From assembly GCF_023347235.1 (NCBI RefSeq), contig NZ_CP094467.1, forward strand, positions 1,860,001-1,924,000: a stretch of 64,000 nt of DNA, written 5' to 3'. A program made the translations under genes and the position numbers. Under the pieces are notes generated by a model that ran no database searches, was not told the DNA's origin, and worked only from the letters and a program-made list of their open reading frames with translations. Position 1 is the stretch's first letter; the number at the start of each line of letters is the position of its first letter. Positions 1 to 8,156 of the stretch are shown piece by piece. Source of the DNA: Faecalibacterium sp. I4-1-79. Lineage in GTDB: Bacteria > Bacillota > Clostridia > Oscillospirales > Ruminococcaceae.

Positions 1-695
1 ATCCTTTTTATATGACCCAGCAGGCTGCAAACACGCTGGAAAGCGTTGACGCGATTTGTGGATACAAGGTCTATCTTGACCTCATCCGCAATGAATTTCC
101 CTGCGAGGAATACTATGCCACCGGCATGACGCAGGAGCTTGACCGCTGCCGCTGGGCACTGGAAAAGGCACGCACCGGCAAGCGGGTGGCGCTGGTCTGC
201 TCCGGCGATGCCGGGGTGTACGGCATGGCAAGCCCCCTGCTGGAACTTGCCCCGGACTACCCGGATGTTGCCGTGGAAGTTGTGCCCGGGCTGACCGCTG
301 CCCTCAGCGGCGGGGCAGTGCTGGGCGCACCGCTGGCGCACGATTTCTGCGTCATTTCCCTTTCCGATCGGCTGACCCCGTGGGAAATCATTGAGAAGCG
401 GCTGGCCTGCGCCGCTATGGGGGATTTCTGCGTTGCGCTGTATAATCCCTCCTCCAAGGGCAGACCGGACTATCTGGCAAAGGCGGTGCGCATTCTGCTG
501 AAAAACGGCAAAAGCGCCGATACCGTCTGCGGCATCGTGCGCAACATTGGCCGGGAGGGTCAGACCGCCCGCGTTCTGACCCTTGCCCAGCTGGAAAACA
601 CTGCGGTGGATATGTTTACCACCGTGTACATCGGCAACGCCGCCACAAAACAGCTGGGCGACAGAATGGTCACGCCACGGGGGTACCACAGATGA
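1..695 (+). CDS. cobJ: Precorrin-3B C17-methyltransferase (CobJ/CbiH), 5' end cut by window
   Basis: This class III SAM-dependent methyltransferase methylates C17 and drives ring contraction in corrin synthesis. The reading frame is open to the window edge: Pro-Phe-Tyr precede the first Met at base 12, and family members carry some 15-20 more residues with a Gly-rich start, so the N-terminus lies outside. The family motif GDAGVYGMA is present near residue 65 of the visible part, followed by the VVPGLTAA and ALYNPSSKGR segments typical of this methyltransferase fold. It is first in a run of cobalamin genes; its TGA overlaps the ATG of cobK by four bases, so the two are translationally coupled. 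CobJ and CbiH are the aerobic and anaerobic names of one family; the company of a CbiE-CbiT fusion and CbiC suggests the anaerobic, early-cobalt route. Confidence 0.93.
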   Translation, partial: PFYMTQQAANTLESVDAICGYKVYLDLIRNEFPCEEYYATGMTQELDRCRWALEKARTGKRVALVCSGDAGVYGMASPLLELAPDYPDVAVEVVPGLTAALSGGAVLGAPLAHDFCVISLSDRLTPWEIIEKRLACAAMGDFCVALYNPSSKGRPDYLAKAVRILLKNGKSADTVCGIVRNIGREGQTARVLTLAQLENTAVDMFTTVYIGNAATKQLGDRMVTPRGYHR

Positions 696-1429
696 AGGCG
701 GTGGTTTTCAGCGGCACGACCGAGGGGCGGGTGTTCTCCCGGCAGCTGGCGGCGCTGGGAGCGGAGGTTCTGGTCAGTGTCGCCACCCCGCTGGGTGCAG
801 AGGAACAGGGCGAAGCAGACGGCATTACAGTGCACTGCGGTCGGCTGACTACCGAGGAAATGACCGCCCTTTTGCAGGGCACTGCCCTGTGCGTGGACGC
901 CACCCACCCCTATGCGGTGGACGCCACTAAAAACATCCGGGCAGCGTGTGCCGCTGTCGGGGTGGAGTACCACCGGCTGCTGCGGGAAGAAAGCCCGCTG
1001 CCTGCCGGGAGCATGGTGTTTGCCACCGCCGCCCACGCCGCCGCGTTTCTGGCCGGATGCAGTGGCAATGTGCTGCTGACCACCGGTGCAAAAGAGCTTG
1101 CCGCTTTTGCAGCGCTCGGCCCGGAGCGGCTGTTTCCCCGGGTGCTGCCCACGCGGGAGGGCATTGCCGCCTGCGAGGCCGCCGGTATCCCGCATAAAAA
1201 CATCATTGCCATGCAGGGGCCATTCACCTATGCGCTGAACTGCGCTCTGATGAAGCAATTCTCCATCCGGTATCTGGTCACGAAGGACGGCGGTGCTGTG
1301 GGCGGCTTTGCCGAAAAGGCACAGGCCGCGCAGGACACCGGTGCACAGCTGATCGTGGTGCGCCGCCCGGCTGAAAACGGACAAACTGCTGCACAAATTC
1401 TGACACGCTGCAAGGAGGTTCTGGTATGA
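692..1429 (+). CDS. cobK: Precorrin-6A reductase (CobK/CbiJ)
   Basis: This NAD(P)H-dependent reductase reduces a double bond of precorrin-6A (or its cobalt form). The 245-residue length is normal. The N-terminus reads MKAVVFSGTTEGR, the usual CobK opening, and the DATHPYAV segment near residue 70 and the VTKDGG segment near residue 195 are family landmarks. The ATG overlaps the cobJ stop and its own TGA overlaps the ATG of the CbiE-CbiT gene, consistent with one polycistronic transcript. Nothing is unusual about it. Confidence 0.93.
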   Translation: MKAVVFSGTTEGRVFSRQLAALGAEVLVSVATPLGAEEQGEADGITVHCGRLTTEEMTALLQGTALCVDATHPYAVDATKNIRAACAAVGVEYHRLLREESPLPAGSMVFATAAHAAAFLAGCSGNVLLTTGAKELAAFAALGPERLFPRVLPTREGIAACEAAGIPHKNIIAMQGPFTYALNCALMKQFSIRYLVTKDGGAVGGFAEKAQAAQDTGAQLIVVRRPAENGQTAAQILTRCKEVLV

Positions 1430-2622
1430 TCTCTCTCATCGGAATGGGCTCTGGCTGCCCGGAAAGCCTGACCGTGCAAGGGCTGGACGCACTGCAAAGC
1501 GCAGGGCTGATTCTTGGAGCAAAGCGCCTGTTGGAGCATCTGCCGGCGGGGTGCACTGACAACTGCAAAGCCGTGTATAAGCCGGAGGAAATCCTTGTGT
1601 GTCTTGCCGCACAGCCGGACACCGACACCGCTGTTTTGTACAGCGGCGACACCGGGTTTTACTCCGGTGCGGCAAAGCTGCTGCCCCTGCTGCGGACCAT
1701 GGGATACTCTGTCCGGGTGCTGCCCGGGCTTTCCAGTGTGCAGCTTTTAGCCGCCGCTGTGGGACGCCCTTGGCAGGACTGGAAGCTGGTATCTGCCCAT
1801 GGCCGTGTCTGCGACCCGGCAGCCGAAGTTTTGTCGCATCCACAGGTATTTTTTCTTACCGGCGGCGGGGACTCCCCTGCCACCCTTTGCGCCAAACTGA
1901 CCGCCGCCGGGCTGGGCGCTGCTCACGCCCTTGTGGGTGAAAACCTTGGCACTCCGGCAGAAGCCATCCGCTTTGGCCTTGCCCGGGAACTGGCAGAGCA
2001 AACCTTTGCACCGCTGAGCGTCTTGCTCATCGAACGGGAGACTTTGCCGCCCCACCGCACCCCCGGCCTGCCGGACGATGCTTTCATCCGGGGCGCTGTG
2101 CCCATGACAAAGCAGGAGGTTCGCGCCGCCGCACTGGCAAAGCTGGCGGTCACCCCCACGGACACCCTATGGGACGTGGGCGCGGGCACCGGCAGCGTGA
2201 GCGTGGAGCTGGCGCTTGCCGCCCCTGCCGGGCAGATATACGCCATAGAGTGTGACCCGGAAGCCTGTGCGCTCATCCAGAAAAACCGGGAGAAATTTGC
2301 AGCTTATAATCTGACCCTGATCGAGGGCAAAGCCCCTGAAGCTTTGGACATGTTGCCTGCCCCGGATGCTGTATTCATCGGCGGCACAAAGGGCAATATG
2401 GACGCTGTTATAGACGCCGTGCTGCACAAAAATCCTGTTGCGCGGCTGTGCATTGCCGCCATTGCGCTGGAAACGCTCAGCACCGCCGTGGCTGCTCTGA
2501 CCGCTCACGGCCTTGCCGCAGAGGTGACACAGATCTCCGTCAGCCGCACAAAAGCGGCGGGCAGTCTGCATTTGCTGATGGCTAACAACCCGGTGTTTCT
2601 CATTACGGGGGCACGGACATGA
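1426..2622 (+). CDS. cobL: Precorrin-6B C5,15-methyltransferase, CbiE-CbiT fusion (CobL type)
   Basis: This bifunctional enzyme methylates C5 and C15 and decarboxylates the C12 acetate side chain. Residues 1 to about 200 form the CbiE class III methyltransferase domain (opening MISLIGMGSGCPESLT; GDTGFYSGA near residue 75). Residues from about 215 form the CbiT class I methyltransferase, with the SAM-binding motif DVGAGTGSVSVELA near residue 245. Length (398 aa) matches CobL fusions. Separate cbiE and cbiT genes occur in many clostridia, so the fusion is a point of note but is widespread. Four-base overlaps link it to cobK upstream and cbiA downstream. Confidence 0.93.
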   Translation: MISLIGMGSGCPESLTVQGLDALQSAGLILGAKRLLEHLPAGCTDNCKAVYKPEEILVCLAAQPDTDTAVLYSGDTGFYSGAAKLLPLLRTMGYSVRVLPGLSSVQLLAAAVGRPWQDWKLVSAHGRVCDPAAEVLSHPQVFFLTGGGDSPATLCAKLTAAGLGAAHALVGENLGTPAEAIRFGLARELAEQTFAPLSVLLIERETLPPHRTPGLPDDAFIRGAVPMTKQEVRAAALAKLAVTPTDTLWDVGAGTGSVSVELALAAPAGQIYAIECDPEACALIQKNREKFAAYNLTLIEGKAPEALDMLPAPDAVFIGGTKGNMDAVIDAVLHKNPVARLCIAAIALETLSTAVAALTAHGLAAEVTQISVSRTKAAGSLHLLMANNPVFLITGART

Positions 2623-3959
2623 TGCAGTTTCTCATCGCCGCGCCGCGTTCCGGCAGCGGTAAGACCACCGTTACCTGTGCAGTGCTTACCGCCTTGCAGC
2701 GGCGCGGGACTGACCCCTGCGCCTTCAAGTGCGGACCGGATTATATCGACCCTATGTTTCACCGCAGTGCGCTGGGGGTGGAAAGCCACAACTTAGACCT
2801 CTACCTCTCCGCCCCGGATACAGTGCGCACGCTTTACGCCCGGTATGCCGCCGGGCACGGCGCTGCCGTATGCGAGGGTGCCATGGGCTTTTACGACGGG
2901 CAGGGACTGACCACCCGCGCAAGCGCTTGGGAGCTGGCCGACACGCTGACGCTGCCGGTTCTGCTGGTGGTACAGCCCAAAGGTGCAAGCATCACCCTTG
3001 CCGCCGAGCTGCGGGGGCTTTTGCAGTTCCGCACACCCAGCCATATCGTTGGCATTCTGCTCAATGATTGCTCTGAGTTCTTATACAAAACGCTGCGCCC
3101 GATGCTGGAAGCCGAGACCGGTCTGCCGGTGGTGGGGTATCTACCCCATCTGCCGGGATGCGCTATTGAGAGCCGTCACCTCGGGCTGAAAACCGCCGGC
3201 GAGGTTGCGGACTTACAGCAAAAGCTGGGCAAGCTTGCCGATGCTCTTGTGCTGAACTGGGCACAGCTGGCAGCACTGACCGACCGCCCTGCCCCGGCTG
3301 CGCCGCCGCTTGCCGCGCCGTGCGCACCCGCCGTGCGCATTGCCGTGGCGCGGGACGAAGCCTTCTGCTTTGCCTATGCCGAAACACTGGACGCCTTGCG
3401 GGACGCGGGTGCAGAACTTGTGTTTTTCAGCCCGCTGCGGGATGCATCTCTGCCAGAAAATATCGGCGGGCTGTACCTACCCGGGGGCTACCCGGAGTTG
3501 TACGCCCGGCAGCTGAGTGAAAACCGCGCCCTGCGTGCCGCTGTCCGGGAGGCTGTTCAGAATGGTCTGCCCACTGCTGCCGAGTGCGGCGGCTTTTTGT
3601 ACTTAGGGCAGGCGCTGGAGGGCACAGACGGCAAGGCATACCCCATGGCAGGTGTGCTGCCGGGCAGCGGGCACAACACCGGGCGGCTGGTGCGCTTTGG
3701 CTATGCCGTCATGACGGCAAAGGCTGGCAGTATGCTTTTCTGCGCCGGAGAAGCGCTGCCCATCCATGAATTCCACCACTGGGATTCCTCCGAAAACGGT
3801 GCAGACTTTTCTGTGCGCAAAACCGAAAAAAGACAGTGGGAATGCAGCTTTGCAAACGCGCATTTGTATGCCGGTTTCCCGCATCTTTACTGGGCAGGCA
3901 CTGCCCTGCCCCGCCGCTTTGTACAGGCGGCGCGGCACTTTTTAAAACACAAAGGATGA
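2619..3959 (+). CDS. cbiA: Cobyrinic acid a,c-diamide synthase (CbiA/CobB)
   Basis: This ATP- and glutamine-dependent enzyme amidates the a and c carboxylates of cobyrinate. The N-terminal dethiobiotin-synthetase-like ATPase domain starts with the P-loop APRSGSGKTTVT (residues 7-18). The C-terminal class I glutamine amidotransferase domain has the nucleophilic Cys in AAECGGFLYLG and the EFHHWD segment near residue 385. Length (446 aa) is usual. Its TGA overlaps an ATG at 3956 in the cobT frame, but the better cobT start is nine bases later. Confidence 0.93.
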   Translation: MMQFLIAAPRSGSGKTTVTCAVLTALQRRGTDPCAFKCGPDYIDPMFHRSALGVESHNLDLYLSAPDTVRTLYARYAAGHGAAVCEGAMGFYDGQGLTTRASAWELADTLTLPVLLVVQPKGASITLAAELRGLLQFRTPSHIVGILLNDCSEFLYKTLRPMLEAETGLPVVGYLPHLPGCAIESRHLGLKTAGEVADLQQKLGKLADALVLNWAQLAALTDRPAPAAPPLAAPCAPAVRIAVARDEAFCFAYAETLDALRDAGAELVFFSPLRDASLPENIGGLYLPGGYPELYARQLSENRALRAAVREAVQNGLPTAAECGGFLYLGQALEGTDGKAYPMAGVLPGSGHNTGRLVRFGYAVMTAKAGSMLFCAGEALPIHEFHHWDSSENGADFSVRKTEKRQWECSFANAHLYAGFPHLYWAGTALPRRFVQAARHFLKHKG

Positions 3960-3964
3960 CGAAA

Positions 3965-5029
3965 ATGACCGAAGCTGAACTGATGCAGTTGCTTGCTGCC
4001 ATCACCCCGCCGGACGACGCTGCCCGTGCTGCCGCCCATGCCCACTGGGCAAGCCTTGCCAAGCCCTTGGGCGGGCTGGGCGCGTTGGAAACGCTGCTGG
4101 AAGATGCCGCCGCTTTGACCGGAACGGCGCAGTTTGATTTTTCCCGCCGGGCGGTGGCAGTGCTCTGCGCGGACAACGGCGTTGTGGCGCAGGGTGTAAG
4201 CCAGACCGATCAGAGCGTGACCCGCACCGTAGCCGAGAACCTTGCCGCGCGGCGCACCAGCGTCTGCCGGATGGCGCAGGCGGCGCACTGCGATGTGCTG
4301 CCGGTGGATATGGGCATCGCCAGTGCGCCGGTGCTCGGCGTGCTGGACCACCGCGTTGCCGCCGGAACTGCGGACTTTACCAAAGGCCCTGCCATGACCC
4401 GTGCCGAGGCAGTGGAGGCTATTGGGCGGGGCCTTGCCCTGACCCGGCAGCTTGCCGCCGAGGGTTACGGGCTGGTGGCTACCGGCGAGATGGGCATTGG
4501 CAACACCACCACCTCCAGCGCCGTGGCTGCCGTGCTGCTGGCACAGCCGGTGCAGACCATGACCGGGCGCGGCGCAGGGCTTTCCGATGCAGGGCTTGCC
4601 CGCAAGGTTGATGCCATCCGGCGGGGCATCGCTTGCAACAGCCCTGACCCCGATGATGCCTTGGACGTCCTGAGCAAGCTGGGCGGCTTTGATATCGCCG
4701 GGATGTGCGGGATGTTTCTGGGCGGGGCGCTGGCAGGCATACCCGTACTGATGGATGGGTTTATCAGCGGGGTGGCGGCGCTGTGTGCTGTGCGGCTGTG
4801 CCCGGCAGCATCCAAGGCCGTGTTTGCCAGTCACTGCTCCACCGAGCCTGCCGCCCGGCTAGTGCTGGAAGCACTGGGCAAAACACCCCTGCTTACCGCC
4901 GGACTGCATCTGGGCGAGGGCACGGGCGCGGTGGCCAGTATCCCTCTGTGGGACATGGCACTGGCAGTGTACAAGGGGTGCTATTCCTTTGCGGAGGGCG
5001 GCATTGCGCCGTATACGCCCCAATGCTGA
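3965..5029 (+). CDS. cobT: Nicotinate-nucleotide:dimethylbenzimidazole phosphoribosyltransferase (CobT)
   Basis: CobT makes alpha-ribazole phosphate from nicotinate mononucleotide and a lower-ligand base. Motifs seen are CADNGVVAQGVSQ, GEMGIGNTTTSSA (phosphate loop) and the HCSTEPAARL segment carrying the catalytic Glu. The start at 3965 is chosen because AAAGG at 3951-3955 lies nine bases upstream; the in-frame ATG at 3956 has no spacing, and a still earlier ATG at 3836 would run inside cbiA. The resulting protein is 354 aa, normal for CobT. No bluB or bza gene for lower-ligand synthesis is present in the window, so the base attached cannot be read from this sequence. Confidence 0.92.
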   Translation: MTEAELMQLLAAITPPDDAARAAAHAHWASLAKPLGGLGALETLLEDAAALTGTAQFDFSRRAVAVLCADNGVVAQGVSQTDQSVTRTVAENLAARRTSVCRMAQAAHCDVLPVDMGIASAPVLGVLDHRVAAGTADFTKGPAMTRAEAVEAIGRGLALTRQLAAEGYGLVATGEMGIGNTTTSSAVAAVLLAQPVQTMTGRGAGLSDAGLARKVDAIRRGIACNSPDPDDALDVLSKLGGFDIAGMCGMFLGGALAGIPVLMDGFISGVAALCAVRLCPAASKAVFASHCSTEPAARLVLEALGKTPLLTAGLHLGEGTGAVASIPLWDMALAVYKGCYSFAEGGIAPYTPQC

Positions 5030-5544
5030 CGCTGGTGCTGGGCGGCGCTGCCAGCGGCAAGAGCGAATACGCCGAAACCCTTGTGCTGCGCAGTGCTTTG
5101 CCGCGGTACTATCTGGCAACCATGCAGGTGTGGGATGCCGAGTGCGCCGCCCGGGTGGAAAAGCACCGCAAAATGCGCGCTGCGAAGCAGTTTGAGACCA
5201 TCGAGTGCCCGCTGTATCTGGATGCTGTGCGTCTGCCGCGTCGGGGCACTGCGCTACTGGAGGACTTGGGCAACCTGACCGCCAACGAGCTGTACGACCC
5301 CGCCGGGGCGGGCGATGCCGCCGCCGAGCACATTTTGCAAGGACTAGATGCCCTTGCAGCGCAGTGCGAAAATTTAGTTATTGTCTCTAACGAGGTTTTC
5401 AGTGGCGGCGCGGACTATGCCGGAGACACGGACCGCTATTTGCTGGCGCTGGCACAGGTGAACAACGCCCTTGCCGCCCGGGCAGATGCCGTGGTGCGGG
5501 TGGTGTGCGGCGTCCCTGTCTATTATAAAGGAGTGGAAAAATGA
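5023..5544 (+). CDS. cobU: Adenosylcobinamide kinase / adenosylcobinamide-phosphate guanylyltransferase (CobU)
   Basis: This enzyme phosphorylates adenosylcobinamide and transfers GMP to it in nucleotide-loop assembly. The 173-residue protein opens with the P-loop GGAASGKSEYAE (residues 7-18). The segment ARVEKHRKMRA holds a His at the place of the guanylylated His of characterised CobU enzymes, and VSNEVFSGG begins the conserved C-terminal half. The ATG at 5023 lies inside the end of cobT and is followed by cobS with a four-base overlap. A second, much shorter CobU-like gene lies two genes downstream. Confidence 0.93.
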   Translation: MLTLVLGGAASGKSEYAETLVLRSALPRYYLATMQVWDAECAARVEKHRKMRAAKQFETIECPLYLDAVRLPRRGTALLEDLGNLTANELYDPAGAGDAAAEHILQGLDALAAQCENLVIVSNEVFSGGADYAGDTDRYLLALAQVNNALAARADAVVRVVCGVPVYYKGVEK

Positions 5545-6293
5545 TCGTTTTGCAGACTATTGCGGTGGCCTTTGCCATGTTTTCGGCGGTGCCGGTGCCG
5601 CAGTTTGCGTGGAACGAAAAGAATATGCGGTACGCGCTGTGCGCCTTTCCGCTGGTGGGGCTTTTATGCGGGGCGCTGTGGTGCGTGTGCGGGGTGCTGC
5701 CGCTGCCTGCCCCGGCGCGGGCGGCAGGGTTCTGCCTTGTGCCGGTGTGGGTGACCGGCGGCATCCATCTGGATGGCTACGCCGACACCTGTGACGCCCT
5801 TGCCAGCTACGGCGACCGGGAAAAGAAGCTGGAAATTTTAAAAGACCCGCACTGCGGTGCCTTTGCCGTTATCCGGCTGTGCAGCTATTTTGCGGCTTAC
5901 CTCTGCCTTGCCGCCTGCGTGCAGTTCACGTCTCGGGTGGGTGCGCTTTGGACGCTGGCGCTGGTTTTGGAGCGAGCGCTTTCCGGCCTTGCGGTGGCGG
6001 CCTTTCCCATGGCGAAAAACACCGGCCTTGCCCACACCTTTGCCTGTGCCGCTGACCGCACCGCCGTGCGCAATGTGCTGGCAGTGCTGGCAATACTGCT
6101 TTGCGGGGCGCTGCTGGCTTTAGGCGGCGGGGCACTGGCGGCAGTTGCAATTTTGTTGTTTTTGTGGTATCACCATGTAGCTGTGCAGCAGCTGGGCGGC
6201 ATTACCGGCGATTTAGCCGGGTGGTTTTTGCAAAAGACTGAGCTGTGGATGCTGGCGGCGCTGTGCGCCTGCCAATGGGGAGGGCTGTTATGA
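5541..6293 (+). CDS. cobS: Adenosylcobinamide-GDP ribazoletransferase (cobalamin synthase, CobS)
   Basis: This integral membrane enzyme joins adenosylcobinamide-GDP with alpha-ribazole(-phosphate), the last assembly step. The metal-binding motif GGIHLDGYADTCDAL near residue 73 is the hallmark of the family. The remainder is hydrophobic with several predicted membrane spans (about residues 35-60, 105-125, 135-150, 170-205). Length 250 aa is usual. The ATG overlaps the cobU stop and its TGA overlaps the ATG of the short CobU-like gene. Confidence 0.93.
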   Translation: MIVLQTIAVAFAMFSAVPVPQFAWNEKNMRYALCAFPLVGLLCGALWCVCGVLPLPAPARAAGFCLVPVWVTGGIHLDGYADTCDALASYGDREKKLEILKDPHCGAFAVIRLCSYFAAYLCLAACVQFTSRVGALWTLALVLERALSGLAVAAFPMAKNTGLAHTFACAADRTAVRNVLAVLAILLCGALLALGGGALAAVAILLFLWYHHVAVQQLGGITGDLAGWFLQKTELWMLAALCACQWGGLL

Positions 6294-6616
6294 TCTTTAT
6301 CACCGGGCCGCTTTACAGCGGCAAGCGTACCTTTGCCCGCACCCTGACCGGCCGCTGCATCGCGGATGCGCAGCAGCTTGCCGCCGGGTGCAAAGACAAC
6401 GCTGAACTTGAGAAACTTGCGGACAAATTATCCGCTTATGATATCGTGCTGTCCACCGAGGTGGGCGGCGGTGTGGTGCCCATAGACCCGGCAGAGCGTG
6501 CCGCGCGGGAAAATGCCGGGCGGCTGGCCTGTATGCTGGCGGCGCGCGCTAAGTGCGTGGTGCAGATGTTTTGCGGCATCCCCACCGTTTTGAAAGGAGA
6601 ATTGCCGGAATGCTGA
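6290..6616 (+). CDS. Short CobU-like protein, probably not a functional bifunctional CobU
   Basis: This 108-residue protein aligns with both ends of CobU but lacks the middle. It starts MIFITGPLYSGKRTF, a P-loop-like sequence in which Gly-Lys is followed by Arg instead of Ser/Thr. It then goes straight to a CobU-like second half (STEVGGGVVPIDPAERAAR, residues about 55-73) and ends with FCGIPTVLKG, matching the CobU C-terminus (compare VCGVPVYYKG in the complete CobU at 5023-5544). The segment with the guanylylated His is absent. Start at 6290 overlaps the cobS stop, and its TGA overlaps the cobC start, so it is cleanly embedded in the operon and not an obvious relic. It could be a regulatory subunit or a kinase-only remnant; function is unknown. 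Confidence 0.8.
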   Translation: MIFITGPLYSGKRTFARTLTGRCIADAQQLAAGCKDNAELEKLADKLSAYDIVLSTEVGGGVVPIDPAERAARENAGRLACMLAARAKCVVQMFCGIPTVLKGELPEC

Positions 6617-7209
6617 TCTATTTATTGCGCCACGGGCTGACCGAATACAACGCCGAAAAGCGTTATCAGGGGCAGCGGGATATCCCGCTTTCTGCCGCCG
6701 GGCGCGCTATGCTATGCCGGGCGGACATCTCCCCCAAGACCGTGTACATCACTCCTCTTTGCCGCACCCGGCAGACCGCTGAGGTGCTGTTCCCGGGCGC
6801 AAGGCTTATAGAAATAGACGGGCTGAAGGAGATGTGTTTTGGCAGCTTTGAGGGGAGAAACTATATTGAAATGGAGCACGACCCGGACTACCTTGCATGG
6901 GTAGCCGCCAACTGCGAAAGCCCCTGCCCGGACGGCGAGACCAAGGCCGCTTTTTGTGAGCGTATCTGCGCGGCTTTTTCTGCACTGGTAGACAAAGCTC
7001 TTGCGGACGGCGAGGAGATGCTGGTCATCTTAGCCCACGGCGGCACCCAGATGGCTGCCATGGAACGCTATGCCCTGCCGCACAAGGATTATTACGAATG
7101 GTGCGCCCCCAACGCCGGCGGCTTTGTGCTGGATGCCAAGGATTGGGCGGCAAAGCGGGTGCTGCATCTGGTAAAGACCGTACAGTACACGAAGGAGGCA
7201 CGGGAATGA
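6610..7209 (+). CDS. cobC: Histidine phosphatase, probable alpha-ribazole phosphatase (CobC)
   Basis: Histidine phosphatase superfamily member of 199 aa. The catalytic motif LLRHGLTEYN (phospho-His in RHG, residues 5-14) is at the N-terminus, and ILAHGGTQMAAM near residue 140 supplies the second His. In this operon the likely substrate is alpha-ribazole 5'-phosphate or cobalamin 5'-phosphate, but phosphoglycerate-mutase-like phosphatases are hard to tell apart by sequence, so the assignment rests on context. The ATG at 6610 overlaps the preceding TGA and GAAAGGAG lies about 10 bases upstream. Its own TGA overlaps the cbiB start. Confidence 0.87.
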   Translation: MLIYLLRHGLTEYNAEKRYQGQRDIPLSAAGRAMLCRADISPKTVYITPLCRTRQTAEVLFPGARLIEIDGLKEMCFGSFEGRNYIEMEHDPDYLAWVAANCESPCPDGETKAAFCERICAAFSALVDKALADGEEMLVILAHGGTQMAAMERYALPHKDYYEWCAPNAGGFVLDAKDWAAKRVLHLVKTVQYTKEARE

Positions 7210-8156
7210 TCGGCTACGCGGTACTGGGCGGCTTTGTGCTGGATGCCGTTTTCGGCGACCCTGCGTGGCTTCCGCATCCGGTAGTGTACATGGGCAAGGC
7301 CATCTCTACGCTGGAAAAAGGGCTGCGTGCCCGCCTGCCCAAAACGCCGGAGGGCGAGCTTTGGGGCGGACGTATCTTAGCCTTTTGTCTGCCGGTGGGT
7401 ACCTTTGCGCTCACAAGCCTTGTCTGCATAGGAGCCGCCGCCCTGCACCCGCTGCTGGGGCTGGCAGTACAGATGTTCTGGTGCGGGCAGGCACTGGCGG
7501 CAAAGGGGCTTGTGCAGGAGAGTACGAACGTCTACCGGGAGCTGCTAAAACCCGACCTGCCTGCCGCCCGCACTGCCGTAAGCCGCATCGTGGGGCGGGA
7601 TACGCAGGCACTGACTGCGGAAGGCGTGACCAAAGCCGCTGTGGAGACCGTGGCGGAAAACGCCAGCGATGGCGTGATCGCGCCGCTGTTGTATATGCTG
7701 CTGGGCGGCGCTCCGCTGGCGCTCACCTACAAAGCCATCAACACCATGGACAGCATGGTGGGCTACAAAAACGAGCGATATCTGCACTTTGGGCGTGCGG
7801 CGGCAAAGCTGGATGATATTGCGAACTTTTTGCCCAGCCGCATTGCCGCCCTGCTGTGGGTAGCCGCTGCCGCCCTGACCGGCAACGATGCCCGCAATGC
7901 GTGGCGCATCTGGCGGCGGGACAGGCGCAACCACGCCAGCCCCAACAGCGCCCAGACCGAGAGCGCCTGCGCCGGTGCACTGAACGTGCAGCTGGCGGGG
8001 CCTGCCTACTATTTTGGTGAATACTACAAAAAGCCCACCATCGGCGATGCCGTGCGTCCCATTGAGCCGGAGGATATCCGCCGCGCGGACCGCATGATGT
8101 ACGCCGAAAGCCTGCTGGCGCTGGCGCTTGGGCTGGTGATACGAGGTATTTTATGA
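7206..8156 (+). CDS. cbiB: Adenosylcobinamide-phosphate synthase (CbiB)
   Basis: This membrane protein condenses adenosylcobyric acid with aminopropanol phosphate. The opening GGFVLDAVFGDPAWLPHPVV is a family signature, followed by VETVAENASDGVIAPL near residue 155 and the NTMDSMVGYKNERY segment near residue 180. Several hydrophobic spans are visible. Start at 7206 follows AAGGAGGCACGGGA and overlaps the cobC stop; length is 316 aa as expected. The substrate is presumably made with the help of CobD, the next gene. Confidence 0.93.
   Translation: MIGYAVLGGFVLDAVFGDPAWLPHPVVYMGKAISTLEKGLRARLPKTPEGELWGGRILAFCLPVGTFALTSLVCIGAAALHPLLGLAVQMFWCGQALAAKGLVQESTNVYRELLKPDLPAARTAVSRIVGRDTQALTAEGVTKAAVETVAENASDGVIAPLLYMLLGGAPLALTYKAINTMDSMVGYKNERYLHFGRAAAKLDDIANFLPSRIAALLWVAAAALTGNDARNAWRIWRRDRRNHASPNSAQTESACAGALNVQLAGPAYYFGEYYKKPTIGDAVRPIEPEDIRRADRMMYAESLLALALGLVIRGIL

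Noticed and set aside
3836-3964. Longer N-terminus of CobT
   Set aside because: The extension lies inside cbiA in another frame and has no ribosome binding site; the ATG at 3965 is well placed.
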